Shown here piece by piece: positions 37,279 to 48,102 of a stretch of DNA of 64,000 nt. This stretch comes from Siphonodentalium dalli (lineage: Eukaryota; Mollusca; Scaphopoda; Gadilida; Siphonodentaliidae). How positions within the stretch are numbered: the stretch's first letter is position 1; each line of letters begins with the position of its first letter. The stretch spans positions 154,374,875 through 154,438,874 of the forward strand of contig CP136062.1 of the NCBI GenBank assembly GCA_032622095.1, given 5' to 3'. A program made the position numbers and the translations under genes. The notes below the pieces were generated by a model. The model was given only the letters and a program-made list of their open reading frames with translations. It was not told the DNA's origin and searched no databases.

Positions 37279-37790
37279 GGCTGCGGACACACGTACCACA
37301 GTAGCGATGGCATATAGTAGGTGTGACAATTAATTATGGTAGAGTTTGGTGACAATTGGTCAACATAATTTATATGCCATAGGGAGTCGTGTCGCGCGCC
37401 GCATATTCGCACAGTGAGTCGACTGACCAATTAACCCATTGAGTTTCACCAAGGTTGATCTCTACTCATTACGTTTAGCCACATTGTATTCTCTACGATA
37501 CATAAAATTGCACGACCGATCGTCCAGAATTGTCTTGTGTGTTAGCATTAAAAATATAACATTGCGTGTTGAGTAACGATCAACAGCGACAAGACATTCG
37601 GTTTGATAAATCATTGAGATGTCGATCTCGACGCTGATAGAGCTTGGAAAAGACTCATTGTGTGCATGTGCGGCGGCGACATGTATCGCTATGGCACAGG
37701 AATATGACGACCAATTGTCACCAAAATTGCACCATAATTAATTGTCACACCTACTATGCCATCGCTACTGTGGTACGTGTGTCCGCAGCC
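37279..37790. mobile_element. 512-bp foldback MITE with ~85-bp inverted repeats
   Basis: Left GGCTGCGGACACACGTACCA (37279) is inverse to the right end at 37790. The match continues through TAGCGATGGCATA, GTAGGTGTGACAATTAATTA and GGTGACAATTGG, about 85 bp with a few mismatches and a 2-bp gap. AAT borders both sides and may be a 3-bp target duplication. The centre has no gene. Confidence 0.82.
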
Positions 37791-39736
37791 AATTGGTATG
37801 GAAAAATGCAGATTTTCTGTGATAGGTGGCTTTAGGTGCAGTTAGTATGCTTTATTTATAACTCAATCGTGCTATTATGCACGAAATATAGAGTCATATA
37901 ACATATTTACAGTGTATTTACATAATGTGACATTTGGCCGTCGAATTCGGGGTCCTTTGTTTGTGTAATCATCATCATTATTATCATCATCAACATGATC
38001 ATCATCATCATCATCATCATCATCGTCGTCATCATCATCGCCAAGATAGTAATAAAATGAAATATACACAAACAATGCTTAGTCGTAAACCATATAATTA
38101 TGTAGAATGTCTTTCCCAACATGGCCATAGCACACGTGTTACCCCATAAATTTTGATATTGGAATAGTTAGAAATTAGACATGAAAAATAACACTAAAAA
38201 CAGCGTCTTCACCATCGGTTTCAGTAGTAAAATAGGATTAAATCTGTATTAAATTATTTTTCCTCAAAATGTGTCTACATTGTTTACACGCCGTTCCCAC
38301 GACACAACTTTCAAATTATATGTACAGCAGTGCGGAACACAAAGCTCACATCTTCTACTTTCATATGATATCTATTTTTTCCGTGTGTTAAACAAATATA
38401 GTCAAAACAGTTAATCCATGTAGATAATTAACACAGTTCCAATGCTATAGTATATACGTGCGTGTGTACACACTCTCCCCGCCTGTCTACCTTGTCTACA
38501 GTTGATTTCAACATAAAAACATGCAATGGACGGATCTACGTAAATTGTGAAAAACTATATATGCACATATACTTAGCTAGATCATATCATGAATCTCTAC
38601 CCTGGCTATACGCCCGTAGAGATAATTCTACACCAGTTCAAGTGATGTGAAATTTTTCATGTTCAGATAGGGAAGTTTATAAACATTTTTTTTTAAACCA
38701 GTACAGCTAATATATTCTTAGTTAATATCGTTCCTCAGTAAATAGTGCATGTATTCCACTGTGTACGTAGTTCAAGAAGATCCTAACTCGATGTTGCATG
38801 AAATATGTCACTGTGTTGAGTCGAGTTTGATTGGCATCCTTTACAATCATGAACTTTCTCACGGGTAATCAATTCAATGTTTATTTCGATGTCGACTCAC
38901 AAAAGTCACAGACAAATCATGCAATCTGGAGTGTAACACCCCCTATATTGTGAAATATATTATGAAGGAACAAGTAATAAATAAATATATATAGTCACTG
39001 AGTTGTTTTTTCAATGCTATAAAGTTCTCCGTCAGAACATTAAAACGTTCCCGTTGAATATGATCTCTACGATAGCCAAAGTATAAATTCATGACATGAT
39101 CTAATACTTGGCGACCCAATCCTATATTCTATAAGAAATATATTCAGCATATACTGCAAATCATGCAATTTACTACGATATTGATGTTGGATTTAAATTT
39201 AAATACAAATGCATCTCAACATAATTACTTATTATACATGTATAAGTAATATTATGTTCCTTTTTACCCCCCCCCCCCCCCCCCAAATCGCACCATCGCC
39301 ATGTCTCGGATAAATTCAGGATGACCGTCCTATCATTAAATTCTTGCCAACAAAGACCATTTTTCTCACATGGACACACGTGTACGATCAAATTGAAACC
39401 CCATTATCGCGTACCGGAAGTTGCATCATCCAAAATGGAAGGTTGGAAAAAATGTTCGGGACCCAAACAGTACGATTTTGTTGTAATTTTCATGACCTGA
39501 ATGCGTCTTTATGGGACATATATTGGTCGTAGAAAGGTAGTTTGGGTATTTATCTACCTATTTTGATACCGGGAAAATTTCAAAAACGAATATTATTTTG
39601 TGTATTTTGGAGCGCGAACCTCCATGTGGCTTTAAGGCAACAGTTAGACTAAAATACATCATGCATTATGACCGTAAGATATCACTCTTTCCGATAAATG
39701 CTGCGTTTTGTATTGATTTATTGTATTTGATTCCAA
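37791..39736. other. No gene seen; simple repeats
   Basis: A (CAT)n tract lies at 37968-38040 and a C-run at 39267-39284. A palindrome around ATACATGTAT lies at 39215-39256. No exon signal was recognised. Confidence 0.5.
37968..38040. repeat. (ATC)n trinucleotide microsatellite
   Basis: Imperfect ATC/CAT triplets. The minus-strand frame would read Asp-rich but has no gene context. Confidence 0.95.
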
Positions 39737-40080
39737 TCTACTATATATTTTGAGACTTCCGTATATATATCTGTGTGTATATATATATGTGTGTGGGTAC
39801 TTCATACAATCGAATACGGCTGCGCGGATTGCAATTGAGCTCAAACTTCCTATCTAAGGGTAAAATCCCACGGACACCATCGGCGTCGCATTTTGGACAA
39901 GCTCAGAGCACCGCTTCTCCCTCCCAACCACAAAAAATGGCACCGTGGGGTTTAACACACCAACGCTCCTTATATCTTCCATATTGGGAGATGTATCCGG
40001 TTAACGCTCTTTATATAGTCATCGACGTATTTATCTAAGAGGCGTAACTCTACATTTTGTATTAGTTTTCGCTATCGAGA

Positions 40081-40452
40081 ACTACATAGCCGTGATCTCC
40101 CAAGCCGTGAATGCCAACAACAATTACTCTTTTAGGGACGGGTACCATTAGTTAATATAGCCGTGAATGCCAACAACAACGACATAATGCCAACAACAAC
40201 GACTCTTTTAGGGACGGGTACCATTAGTTAATATAGCCGTGTTGGCCACCCAAGCCGTGGATGCCAACAACAACGACAAGCCGTAAATGCCAACAACAAC
40301 GACAAGCCGTGAATGCCAACAACAACGACATTGTTGGCATACCTCTTTTAGGGACGGGTGCCAACAACAACAAGCGGGAACTACATAGCCGTGATCTCCC
40401 AAGCCGTGAATGCCAACAACAATGAATATAGCCGTGAATGCCAACAACAACG
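40081..40452. repeat. Minisatellite of GCCGTGAATGCCAACAACAA units
   Basis: AAGCCGTGAATGCCAACAAC and variants recur at least eight times, interrupted twice by TTTTAGGGACGGGTACCATT. Single units occur inside later Helitron copies (for example near 48660, 49850 and 54410), so the motif belongs to the Helitron family. Confidence 0.88.
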
Positions 40453-40468
40453 ACGGGCGGTGTAGATA

Positions 40469-40735
40469 CGCTTGTCGTGGCCGTAGTATAAGTCATCGAA
40501 TAATAATTATCTCCTACAAACCTAACTAACACTCATTGTATACCGGCATTCGCCAAATATTGATAACATGTACACCATTATATATTGACTAACACCAAAA
40601 TCAAAACATAGGTTAACGGGCTCACGCCCCAGATGGCTCCTTGGGCGCTGATGAATGTCCTCGGGCGGCAATATACGCTTGTCGTGCCGTAGTATAAGCC
40701 GTCGAATAATTATCTCCTCCAAAATCAACTAACAC
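40469..40735. repeat. ~65-bp direct repeat, spacing 206 bp
   Basis: ACGCTTGTCGTGGCCGTAGT starts at 40469 and ACGCTTGTCGTGCCGTAGTA at 40675; both continue through ATAATTATCTCCT to AACTAACACT. Confidence 0.85.
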
Positions 40736-40952
40736 TACTTAATTGACAACACTTCCTTTACAGAAATTGTGTATATATATACAATAATTTTACAAAACCT
40801 ATTAAAAACAACCCAAAAAAATCACAAAAACCAAAAAAATAAATATATTCACTGTGTATATATATACATTCACATATACCATTATACTATACTATACTAT
40901 GGGGGGTTTGGGATTTCTCCCGGGAAGATTTGAAAGGGGCGGAACCCCTCTC

Positions 40953-41453
40953 CTACAACCCACTTATGAATTTTAATTTGAAACATGGTATGGTATAACA
41001 TAAGCATGAATCGGTGAGATGAAAATGAAAATGATCTATTTTTAGTTTTGTTGGCTTCTTTTTTCTTCGGTTTGGTATTGCTGTTGTTGATGCTGTGGCT
41101 GTGTCTGAGTCGGAGCTGGATTTTTCTTCTGTTTTTTCCTGCTTTCCCCGTGGAGGAGGGTTTTTAGACAAGTATATATTCTCTTCTTGAATTTTGATGA
41201 TGCCTTGTGCGGGGTCCAGCTCGTCTGGTCCTCTGTATATATGGTGATCCCTCAGCAGGAAGAAATCGCGGTTGGTGATTGGATATTTCATTCCTGCTGC
41301 GTGGTGTTCGAGAATCGCATCTTTGAGGTCATCACGCTCTTGTTCGACCTGATGTGGTGTTGGCGACGCCGGCTTCACCTCGTACTTCGGCGTCGGAGGG
41401 ACGGAGATTGTGCTATCCGCCCCTGGTGGAGAAAGGCTGGGTGGTGTTTCCAT
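40953..41453 (-). CDS. Second frame of copy 1 (METPPSL; HHAAG..FFLLRD block)
   Basis: 166 codons, in the same frame as the ORF above and separated from it by one TAG. It reads METPPSLSPPGADSTIS, then KYEVKPASPTPHQVEQERDD, then HHAAGMKYPITNRDFFLLRD, then a Ser/Asp- and Lys-rich tail. The HHAAG..FFLLRD block is conserved in copy 4, which argues for past selection on this protein. Either TAG is a nonsense mutation in a ~336-residue protein, or two proteins are made by stop-restart. No catalytic motif is evident. Confidence 0.5.
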   Translation of the reverse strand: METPPSLSPPGADSTISVPPTPKYEVKPASPTPHQVEQERDDLKDAILEHHAAGMKYPITNRDFFLLRDHHIYRGPDELDPAQGIIKIQEENIYLSKNPPPRGKQEKTEEKSSSDSDTATASTTAIPNRRKKKPTKLKIDHFHFHLTDSCLCYTIPCFKLKFISGL

Positions 41454-41963
41454 CTAAACGTCGAAACTGGCGGCAGGAACATCGGGGGTGGTATCCGCGT
41501 CCCTGTCTCCGCTTGTCTCTGTGACGACAGCAGGGATCTCCGGCAGATCTACGGAGTCCCTGCTAGCTGGTCTGATGTCACCTGTCTCCATGCAGGCCGG
41601 GTCGTCTGTGCGTCTCTCAGACAACTCCGGCCTACCGGCTGTGACACTGGATGGTTGAACCACACGGGGAGGGGTGACCGGCAGATCAACAGTCACCCCC
41701 TTCTTTTTCTTCCATTTCGCCCGTCTGGCTGCGTCCCTTCTCCTTCGAGCTGGCGTCTTTCTCTTAGGAGGCTCCTCTTTCATGGTACGGCTGGTCTTGG
41801 CGTTCCTGCTCCGGGTAGAAGATCTCTGGATACCAGCATCCTCCGTCCGGAATTCAACACAAAGAACCAAATAGCCCCTGTTAGACTGGAGACTCCAGCT
41901 AACAGTGTCCACTATTTGAGATCTTTGTATTGCAGCTAACGCGGCGTCAGGGATTAGCTCCAT
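41454..41963 (-). CDS. MELIP-family ORF, copy 1, basic nucleic-acid-binding-like protein
   Basis: 169 codons starting MELIPDAALAAIQRSQ. The order is an N-terminal ~45-residue block (VSWSLQSNRGYLVLCVEFRT), a strongly basic stretch PPKRKTPARRRRDAARRAKW at about residues 71-90, then an acidic, Ser/Thr/Pro-rich tail ending PDVPAASFDV. The basic stretch suggests nucleic-acid binding, as in Gag- or ORF1-like proteins of retroelements. That is inference; I do not recognise the family. It ends in TAG at 41454-41456, immediately followed by the in-frame ATG of the next frame. Three related copies nearby support it being a real protein family. Confidence 0.55.
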   Translation of the reverse strand: MELIPDAALAAIQRSQIVDTVSWSLQSNRGYLVLCVEFRTEDAGIQRSSTRSRNAKTSRTMKEEPPKRKTPARRRRDAARRAKWKKKKGVTVDLPVTPPRVVQPSSVTAGRPELSERRTDDPACMETGDIRPASRDSVDLPEIPAVVTETSGDRDADTTPDVPAASFDV

Positions 41964-42164
41964 TGTCCATCGCTCTAAGCCTAATCCAATACCGTCTCAC
42001 TCGCCGGCATCAGCACGAGGGCGGTTGCTTCCAATAAAGGTTACAGACCGCACAACTCACTCGTACCGACGCTCTGACAAAAAGGAACTAATTAAGCCAA
42101 ATAAAATCTGACTTGTTCGCTCCACCTTCTGCCAGAGTCACATATACCATTTTTTGTTTTACTA

Positions 42165-43350
42165 TGGGGGGGTTTGGGATTTGACCAGGGAGGATTTGAA
42201 AGGGGCGGCACCCCTTTCCTACAACCAACTGTTGAATTTAATGAGATACATGTTATGGTAATACATAAGCATGAATTGGTGAAGGTGAAAAGGAAATGAT
42301 CTAGACATAATTATTTCTTTTTCTTGGCTTTCTTTTTTTTCTGTGTTGGAGTTCTGTTTGTTGTTGTTGTTGTTGGAGTTATGTTTGCTGTTGTTGTTGT
42401 TGGAGCACAGATGCCTGTTCTTCTTCCCGTTGTTGTTGATGGAGCGTAGCATCATTGTCAGAATATATATCTGCCATTGCTCTCTCATGTCTTTGTTGTT
42501 CTTCATGTCTTTGTTGTTTTTCTTCTACCAACCATCTCATGGTGTCTGCGATTAACTCCTCGTTTGAACGGGTGGCGGCTGTGCTGGTGTTGTCGCTAGT
42601 GATGGTAGAGCTGGGGGACACCGAGATGTGTTGGTAATCCGGTGTCCGAGGTGTAAAACTATCCAGTTCCACGTCGAAGCTGGCGGCAGGAACATCTGGG
42701 GTGGTATCCACGTCCCTGTCTCCGCTAGCCTCGACGACGACAGCAGGGACCTCCGGCAGATCCACGGAATCCCTGCTAGCTGGTACTATGTCGTCAGTCT
42801 CCATGCAGGTCGAGTCGTCTGGGCGTCTCTCAGACAACTTCGACCCGCCGGCTATGACTTTGGACGGCTGAGCCAGACGGGGAGGGGCGACTGGCCGATC
42901 TACAGTCACCCCCTTCTGCTTCTTCCATTTAGCCCATCTGGCAGCGTCCCTTCTCTTCTGTGAGGGTGTTTTTCTTTTGGGAGGCCCCTTCTTCATGTTA
43001 CAGCGGGTCTTGGCGTCGTTCCTGTTCGCAGCAGAAGACTTCTGGGTACCAGCTTCTTCTGTCCTGAATTCTACACAGAGAACCAGAGAGCCCCTGTTAG
43101 CTTGTAGTGTCCAACTAACAGCATCAACTAACCGGCTTTTCTGTATAGCGGCCAACGCGGCTTCAGGGATTAGCTCCATAATCCGTCCCGAGCCTAATCC
43201 AAAACCATCTCAGTCTGGCGTCTCCACGAGGGCAGTTACAACCTGGGTCGCGACCGCACAACTCACTCGTGTAGACGCTCTAGCTGACGAGGAACTAATT
43301 AAGCCAAATAAAATCTGACTTGTTCGCTCCACTCGCAGCTTCACCCCACC
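42165..43350 (-). mobile_element. MELIP-family element, copy 2
   Basis: Leader from about 43350 (GGAGCGAACAAGTCAGATTT), ORF from 43179, and 3' hairpin at about 42194-42215 (AAGGGGCGGCACCCCTTTC). It is head-to-head with copy 3, whose leader begins near 43545 on the other strand. Confidence 0.65.
42379..43179 (-). CDS. MELIP-family ORF, copy 2, with Gln-rich coiled-coil tail
   Basis: 266 codons starting MELIPEAALAAIQKSRLV. It keeps the N-terminal block, the basic stretch (PPKRKTPSQKRRDAARWAKW) and the acidic PDVPAASFDVELDS region. It then continues into LADTMRWLVEEKQQRHEEQ-like heptads and a poly-Gln end (QQQQQQT). This is the longest intact version, so it best shows the full order: conserved head, basic block, acidic linker, coiled coil. 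The likely role is RNA or DNA packaging, by analogy with element-encoded nucleic-acid-binding proteins; this is not proven. Confidence 0.6.
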   Translation of the reverse strand: MELIPEAALAAIQKSRLVDAVSWTLQANRGSLVLCVEFRTEEAGTQKSSAANRNDAKTRCNMKKGPPKRKTPSQKRRDAARWAKWKKQKGVTVDRPVAPPRLAQPSKVIAGGSKLSERRPDDSTCMETDDIVPASRDSVDLPEVPAVVVEASGDRDVDTTPDVPAASFDVELDSFTPRTPDYQHISVSPSSTITSDNTSTAATRSNEELIADTMRWLVEEKQQRHEEQQRHERAMADIYSDNDATLHQQQREEEQASVLQQQQQQT

Positions 43351-43544
43351 CCGCTCCATTGTCTATCGTCGTTCATATTTATATCAACCAATAAACTACA
43401 ACAAGAACATGAAGATGATTTCACTTACGCCCGCGCCACGGGAACCCATACAAATTGGGGGGAAAACGCAATCATTTCTATAACAGGCACTACCCGCCAC
43501 CCGTATAATAACAAATTCACTTTCAGAAGCTAGAATCTGCTCTG

Positions 43545-44757
43545 GCAGCAAGTGGAGCGAACAAGTCAGATTTTATTTGGCTCTATTAGTTCCTTGTATT
43601 GTCAGAGCGTCGGTACGAGTGATTTGAGCGGTCTGTAACCTTAATTGGAAGCAACCGCCCTCGTGCTGATGCCGGCGAGTGAGACGGTTTTGGATTAGGC
43701 TTAGTGCGACGGACAATGGAGCTAATCCCTGACGCCGCGTTAGCAGCAATAGAGAGATCTCAAATTGCGGATATTGTTAGCTGGAATCTCCAGTCTAACA
43801 GAGGCTATTTGACTCTCTGTGTTGAATTTCGGACGGAAGATGCTGGAAACCAGAGACCTTCTACCCGGAGCAAGAAAGCCAAGACCAGCCGTATACCATG
43901 AAAGAAGAGCCTCCTAAGAAAAAGACGCCAGCTCGAAGGAGAAGGGACGCAGCCAGACGGGCGAAATGGAAGAAGAAGATGGGGGCGACCGTTGATCGAC
44001 CGGTCACCCCTCCCCGTGTGGCTCAGCCGTCCAAAGTCATAGCCGGCGGGTCGAAGTTGTCTGAGAGACGCCCAGACGACTCGACCTGCATGGACACTGA
44101 CGACATTGAACCAGCTAGCAGGGACTCCGTGGATCTGCCGGAGGTCCCTGCTGTCGTCGTCGAAGCTTGCGGAGACAGGGACGTGGATACCACCCCAGAT
44201 GTTCCTGCCGCCAGCTTCGACGTGGAACTGGATAGCTATACACCTCGGACACCGGATTACCAACACACCCCGGTGTCCTCCAGCTCCACCAGCACCAGCA
44301 CAGCCAACACCCTCTCTCATGAAGAGTATACGGCCCTTGCCCGTTCTGTGGAAAAGACTATCGCTGAGTCAAACAGAGTTATGGAAGAACAACGATTACG
44401 AACCGAACAAACCGAGAAAGAAAATGTCCGATGGATGAAAGAAAATGCTCAGCGACAGAAAGAATTACAACAGGAGCAGACAGAACGGGATAAAAGATAC
44501 GAAGCTGCGATGCAACAATCCCAACAAACACTAGATGAAGCTCAACAACGGAAAACAAAGAAACCAAAGAAGAAAACATCATAATATGTCTAGACCATCT
44601 TTTTTTTTTTTTGTATTCATCTCATGCTATGTCGAAGTGTCATAACTTTCCATAGCCCCTATATCACTTCACAAGTGGGTTGTAGGAGAGGGGTTCCGCC
44701 CCTTTCAAATCTTCCCTGGGCTCACTCCCAAAACCCCTAATAAATAAAAAATAAAGC
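43545..44757 (+). mobile_element. MELIP-family element, copy 3
   Basis: Plus strand: leader with GGAGCGAACAAGTCAGATTT (from 43555), ORF start at 43716, 3' hairpin GAGAGGGG-TTCCG-CCCCTTTC (44686-44706), and an A-rich end (AATAAATAAAAAATAAAG). GAAGCTAGAATCT stands before it and AAGCTAGAATCT after it, an apparent short direct repeat. Confidence 0.65.
43716..44584 (+). pseudogene. MELIP-family ORF, copy 3, frameshifted
   Basis: The first frame (43716-43901) reads MELIPDAALAAIERSQ and stops at TGA. A second frame opens at the overlapping ATG (43898) and runs to 44584. Compared with copy 1, two extra bases just before the ATG break the frame. The second part holds the basic block (ARRRRDAARRAKWKKK), the acidic PDVPAASFDVELDS region, and a long charged coiled coil (LARSVEKTIAESNRV...QQRKTKKPKKK). 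The ATGA overlap could in principle allow coupled translation, but the simplest reading is a frameshift mutation. Confidence 0.6.
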
Positions 44758-45215
44758 TAGAATCTACCATCACCGCCCCTCCGACGCTGAGGTATGAGGA
44801 GAGGCCGGCGTCGTCCATCACCAAAGAACGGATGGAAAAAGAACGAGAAATAATCAAAACAACGATTGTAACACACCACGCAGCAGGAACGACTTACCAT
44901 CTTACCAAATACGAATTCTTCCTGCTGCGGGATCGCCAGCTCTACTTACATCGAGACAAAAGTGAGAGAACATCTGGAACAGTAACAGTCAATCCAACAC
45001 AGACATATGGCAAATTCACACTGGCCTATTAGAAGCACCCACGACCACCAGAAAAAAAGAAAATGATCATAAAGAATCTCCAAATTGCTATCTTTTTTTC
45101 ATTTTTTTTCTTATATTATTTCTCTAATAAAAGCAAAATCATGAGGGATTAAGGAAAGGGCCCTTCGGCCCTTTCGACAATCCCGGGGCTAGCTACCCCA
45201 AACAACCCAATTAAA
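44758..45215 (+). mobile_element. MELIP-family element, copy 4, 5'-truncated
   Basis: Follows copy 3 directly. An open frame from 44763 to 45032 (TITAPPTLRYEERPASS, ATG at 44832, THHAAG, EFFLLRDRQLYLH) aligns with the second frame of copy 1. The 3' region has a perfect 9-bp hairpin (GAAAGGGCC-CTTC-GGCCCTTTC, 45154-45175) and an A-run before ACCTAG. Confidence 0.6.
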
Positions 45216-46260
45216 AAAAAAACCTAGCGATCATGTCATACACATTCCACTCACCTAACAACACCAACCAAGTGGGATCCGGCTTGAAAACCGACCCAGC
45301 ACTAGCTTGGGTGGGGTGCAGGAACTACAGACCCATAAGTGGTCATAGCTCTCAACGAGTTAGGAGCGGCATATACCAAAATATGCTCGTCCCGCTTGCC
45401 GCTCTGACATTTCTTCGGGAGCAGGACGGCTCACGGCTCAAGAACACACTGACATGTACTAAATGTATACATAATTTTAACAAAATAAAGAAATTACCAA
45501 AACAATATATAAAACCAAAAAAATCTATTGAATGTAATCATATATATATCTGTACAAAACCATTCACATATATCGTCAACTATTAAAGTCTATCTTGTAC
45601 ATTATCAATCAGATTTACTTCATTTATCAAAACCCAAATAATTCTGCACATAAAATTGTCCGAGTCTTCACTTACGCCCGTGCTATGGGATGTAGGGCGG
45701 TCCATACAGTAACAACGAAATAACCAAAACATACTGTCTCTGCGCATTTGGCTATAGCAGAATCGCGGTATGATGGTGCATTGAATCACATTGAATCACA
45801 CGCTCTGCCTTGCGGTTGTTTTTTAAATAACTAACAAACTAACACTATTTTAAATTATAACACGGGCCTCGTTCCTTTTTCAGCGCACCATATGACACGC
45901 TCAGCTTAACCATATATTAAAGGGACCCACCGGGACACCCCTCACACCCTCACACCCCATATTAAAGCTCGTGGGCTCTTCCCCAAATAATCCATCCAAT
46001 TAATTCAATCAAAGAGATAAGATTAATTCAATTGTGTCCGCTTTTGCCGTGTTCAGACATGACTATTTTCTGTGTGCTATATCTCCAACAACAACAAACC
46101 GTGGGGTGAAGGAGAAGATCACTCGATCTTTTCGACCATCCCGGGCGCTTCGCGCCCATCTACTCACTTTATTATTACAACAACGACATATGTTATTTTC
46201 TCTTTACCGCAACGGCCAAATGCATTTATCTTGATTAAAAAAGGCAGAAAAATGCGTGTT
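45216..46260. other. No gene seen; right flank of the insert
   Basis: TCACTTACGCCCGTGCTATG near 45668 repeats TCACTTACGCCCGCGCCACG near 43421, so part of this belongs to the same repeat cluster. Otherwise AT-rich. Confidence 0.4.
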
Positions 46261-46607
46261 GTCTGATTGTCTGATTGTTATGTCTGTCGTTCCTAGGAAC
46301 GGGGGACATTTTCATCGGAATCTTTTAGGGACGGGTACTGTCTGATTCTTATGTCTTCTTCATCTTAATCGGGTAAAATAAGGTCTAATCGGGTAAAATA
46401 TTGAAAATCCAAAAATTAAATTAAAAAATTAATCAAAAAATTTAATTCAAAAATCCAGTAAATTAAAAATGCACAATTAACTCATGTTATAAAAAATAAA
46501 TTAATATTAACTCATTGAAAAAAAAAATTTAATTCAAATATTAATTTAAAAAATCAAAAATTGTCATGTTTCTGACAAACGCCGCCAGTGGCGGGCTAAC
46601 CTGCTAG

Positions 46608-48102
46608 TCTACTATATATTTTGAGAACTACGTAAATATATGTGTAAATATATGTGTATATATATTTGTCCTCTATAGACTCGAAAACGGCTGGACCGAT
46701 TGGGCTCAAACTTCCCATCTAAGGGTAAAATGCCACGGGAATGGTCGTCGCTGTGTTTTGGAGAAGCTCCCAGCACCCATTCTCCCCAGTCACAAAAACG
46801 GCACTGTGGGGGTTAATCGCGCTGATAGTTAAAGAGCGTTCGTATCCGCAGTGTCGTTGATAAAGAGCGTCTATATACACGACGAGTATAAATACGGTTC
46901 CATTGACCGTCTCGAGACGAAATTTCGTACTTAATTTCGTACTTAGGGGTTCCAAAGAACGGGGGAGATTTGTATCGGGTCAGTTTTTCCGCGCGAGGAG
47001 ACCTTGACCTTCAAACGGGTACCCACAAATGATCTATATGTGCGTGTCCTTTATAGACTCGAACCGATTGAGCTCAAACTTGCTAACTATGGGTACTTTT
47101 GTGCGGGAAGTGTCATGGACGGGTCAAATTGTGACCCATACCTGACCTTGAAAATGATCGATTCAAGGTCAAATCGTATAAAACTGGCGGATTTCGACGA
47201 ATTTTTACACCTAAGTGCAGCACACGTGTCTCGGAAGCTGTTGCAATTGCTTTTTCGAACAAAGCCATGAAACGAACCACACTCTTATGACTAATGTGTA
47301 GGTTTTCTACACAAAATGTGTAGCCCTGCTACACAATCATTATTCAATTTTGATCTTAAACATATTTGTGTAGTATATGTGTAGTTTAATATTCGTACAC
47401 ATATTGTGTAACAATTTTTACACATAAATGGGTAAATTTTTACACATTTATACACAACTGTGTGTATAAAATCAACACATATCCCTTACACATTTTGTGT
47501 AGGTTCTTACACACACAGTTCGTAGACAAGAAATGCAAGTTCAGTACTCCGACCTGTGGGTATAGTATTAAAGATATATGCAGATTTATATGTTAAAACT
47601 TACATGGCGCATAGTGGGATGTAGTATTTTGTTCTGTACTGTGAGTTTTTGCTTTGAATGAACAAACCAGGGTCGAGGCGTGATTGCATAATATTAGTAT
47701 TATTACAACAATCATAACAAGAGTCTAAGCGCAGTAATCGCCATGAAAGTTTTAACAAATAAATCCTCATATACTATTAATACTATACCCACACATTGGA
47801 ATTCCGAACTTACATCCTTGTCTACGATCGCTGTAGATTGTATTCCAAAAAATATACTCAAACAATATGGCCGTCACGTAGCAGACTATGAAACTGAAGG
47901 CATCGCAATGCGCATGCTCGACGTTCTTACACAATTGCGTGAAACAAAATATACACATTATGTGTAGAACGGCACTGGTCAATGTATTTGTATGTAAAAC
48001 TACAAATTGCTATGTGTATTAACCGGGTTTACACATTTGATGTGTAATAGCTTCTACACATTAGTTATAAGAGTGCACGCCAGTGGCGGGCTAACCTGCT
48101 AG
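46608..48102 (+). mobile_element. Helitron unit 2 (interrupted by a MITE)
   Basis: Starts TCTACTATATATTTTGAG and ends in the GGCGGGCTAACCTGCTAG terminus. Its interior differs from later units and includes GACCTTGA-type motifs like those at 23.9-24.8 kb. A 796-bp MITE sits 27 bp before the CTAG, breaking the left arm of the terminal hairpin region. Confidence 0.82.
47280..48075. mobile_element. 796-bp MITE rich in TGTGTAG motifs, nested in Helitron unit 2
   Basis: CACTCTTATGACTAATGTG at 47280 is inverse, with one mismatch, to CACATTAGTTATAAGAGTG ending at 48075. CA borders both sides, a possible 2-bp target duplication. Subterminal TGTGTAG/CTACACA and TTTTACACAT motifs recur many times. A 74-codon frame (47743-47967) has no recognisable domain. 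Confidence 0.82.

Larger units (their letters stand above)
40900..42160 (-). mobile_element. MELIP-family element, copy 1
   Basis: Minus-strand order: conserved leader (GGAGCGAACAAGTCAGATTT, around 42120), ORF start at 41963, second frame, then a GC hairpin (AAGGGGCGGAACCCCTC, around 40934-40952). Its 5' end abuts the 3' end of copy 2, so the two are tandem. The class is unknown: no terminal repeats or polymerase were seen. Confidence 0.65.
39737..46607 (+). mobile_element. Helitron unit 1, 6.9 kb, carrying an ORF-bearing insert
   Basis: The head TCTACTATATATTTTGAGAC at 39737 and the tail hairpin with CTAG at 46604-46607 bracket it. The 5' kilobase and the last ~350 bp (TTTTAGGGACGGGTAC, CTGTCGTTCCTAGGAA, then AT-rich) resemble other units. 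About 40.45-46.26 kb is extra and holds four copies of the MELIP-family element. The AT-rich tail at 46390-46560 has no gene. Confidence 0.75.

Noticed and set aside
37875-38149. Poly-Asp / poly-His proteins
   Set aside because: Translation of the (ATC)n microsatellite.
40081-40452. CRISPR-like array
   Set aside because: Direct repeats with short spacers, but spacers are not unique or of uniform length, the same units lie inside Helitron copies, and the genome is eukaryotic.
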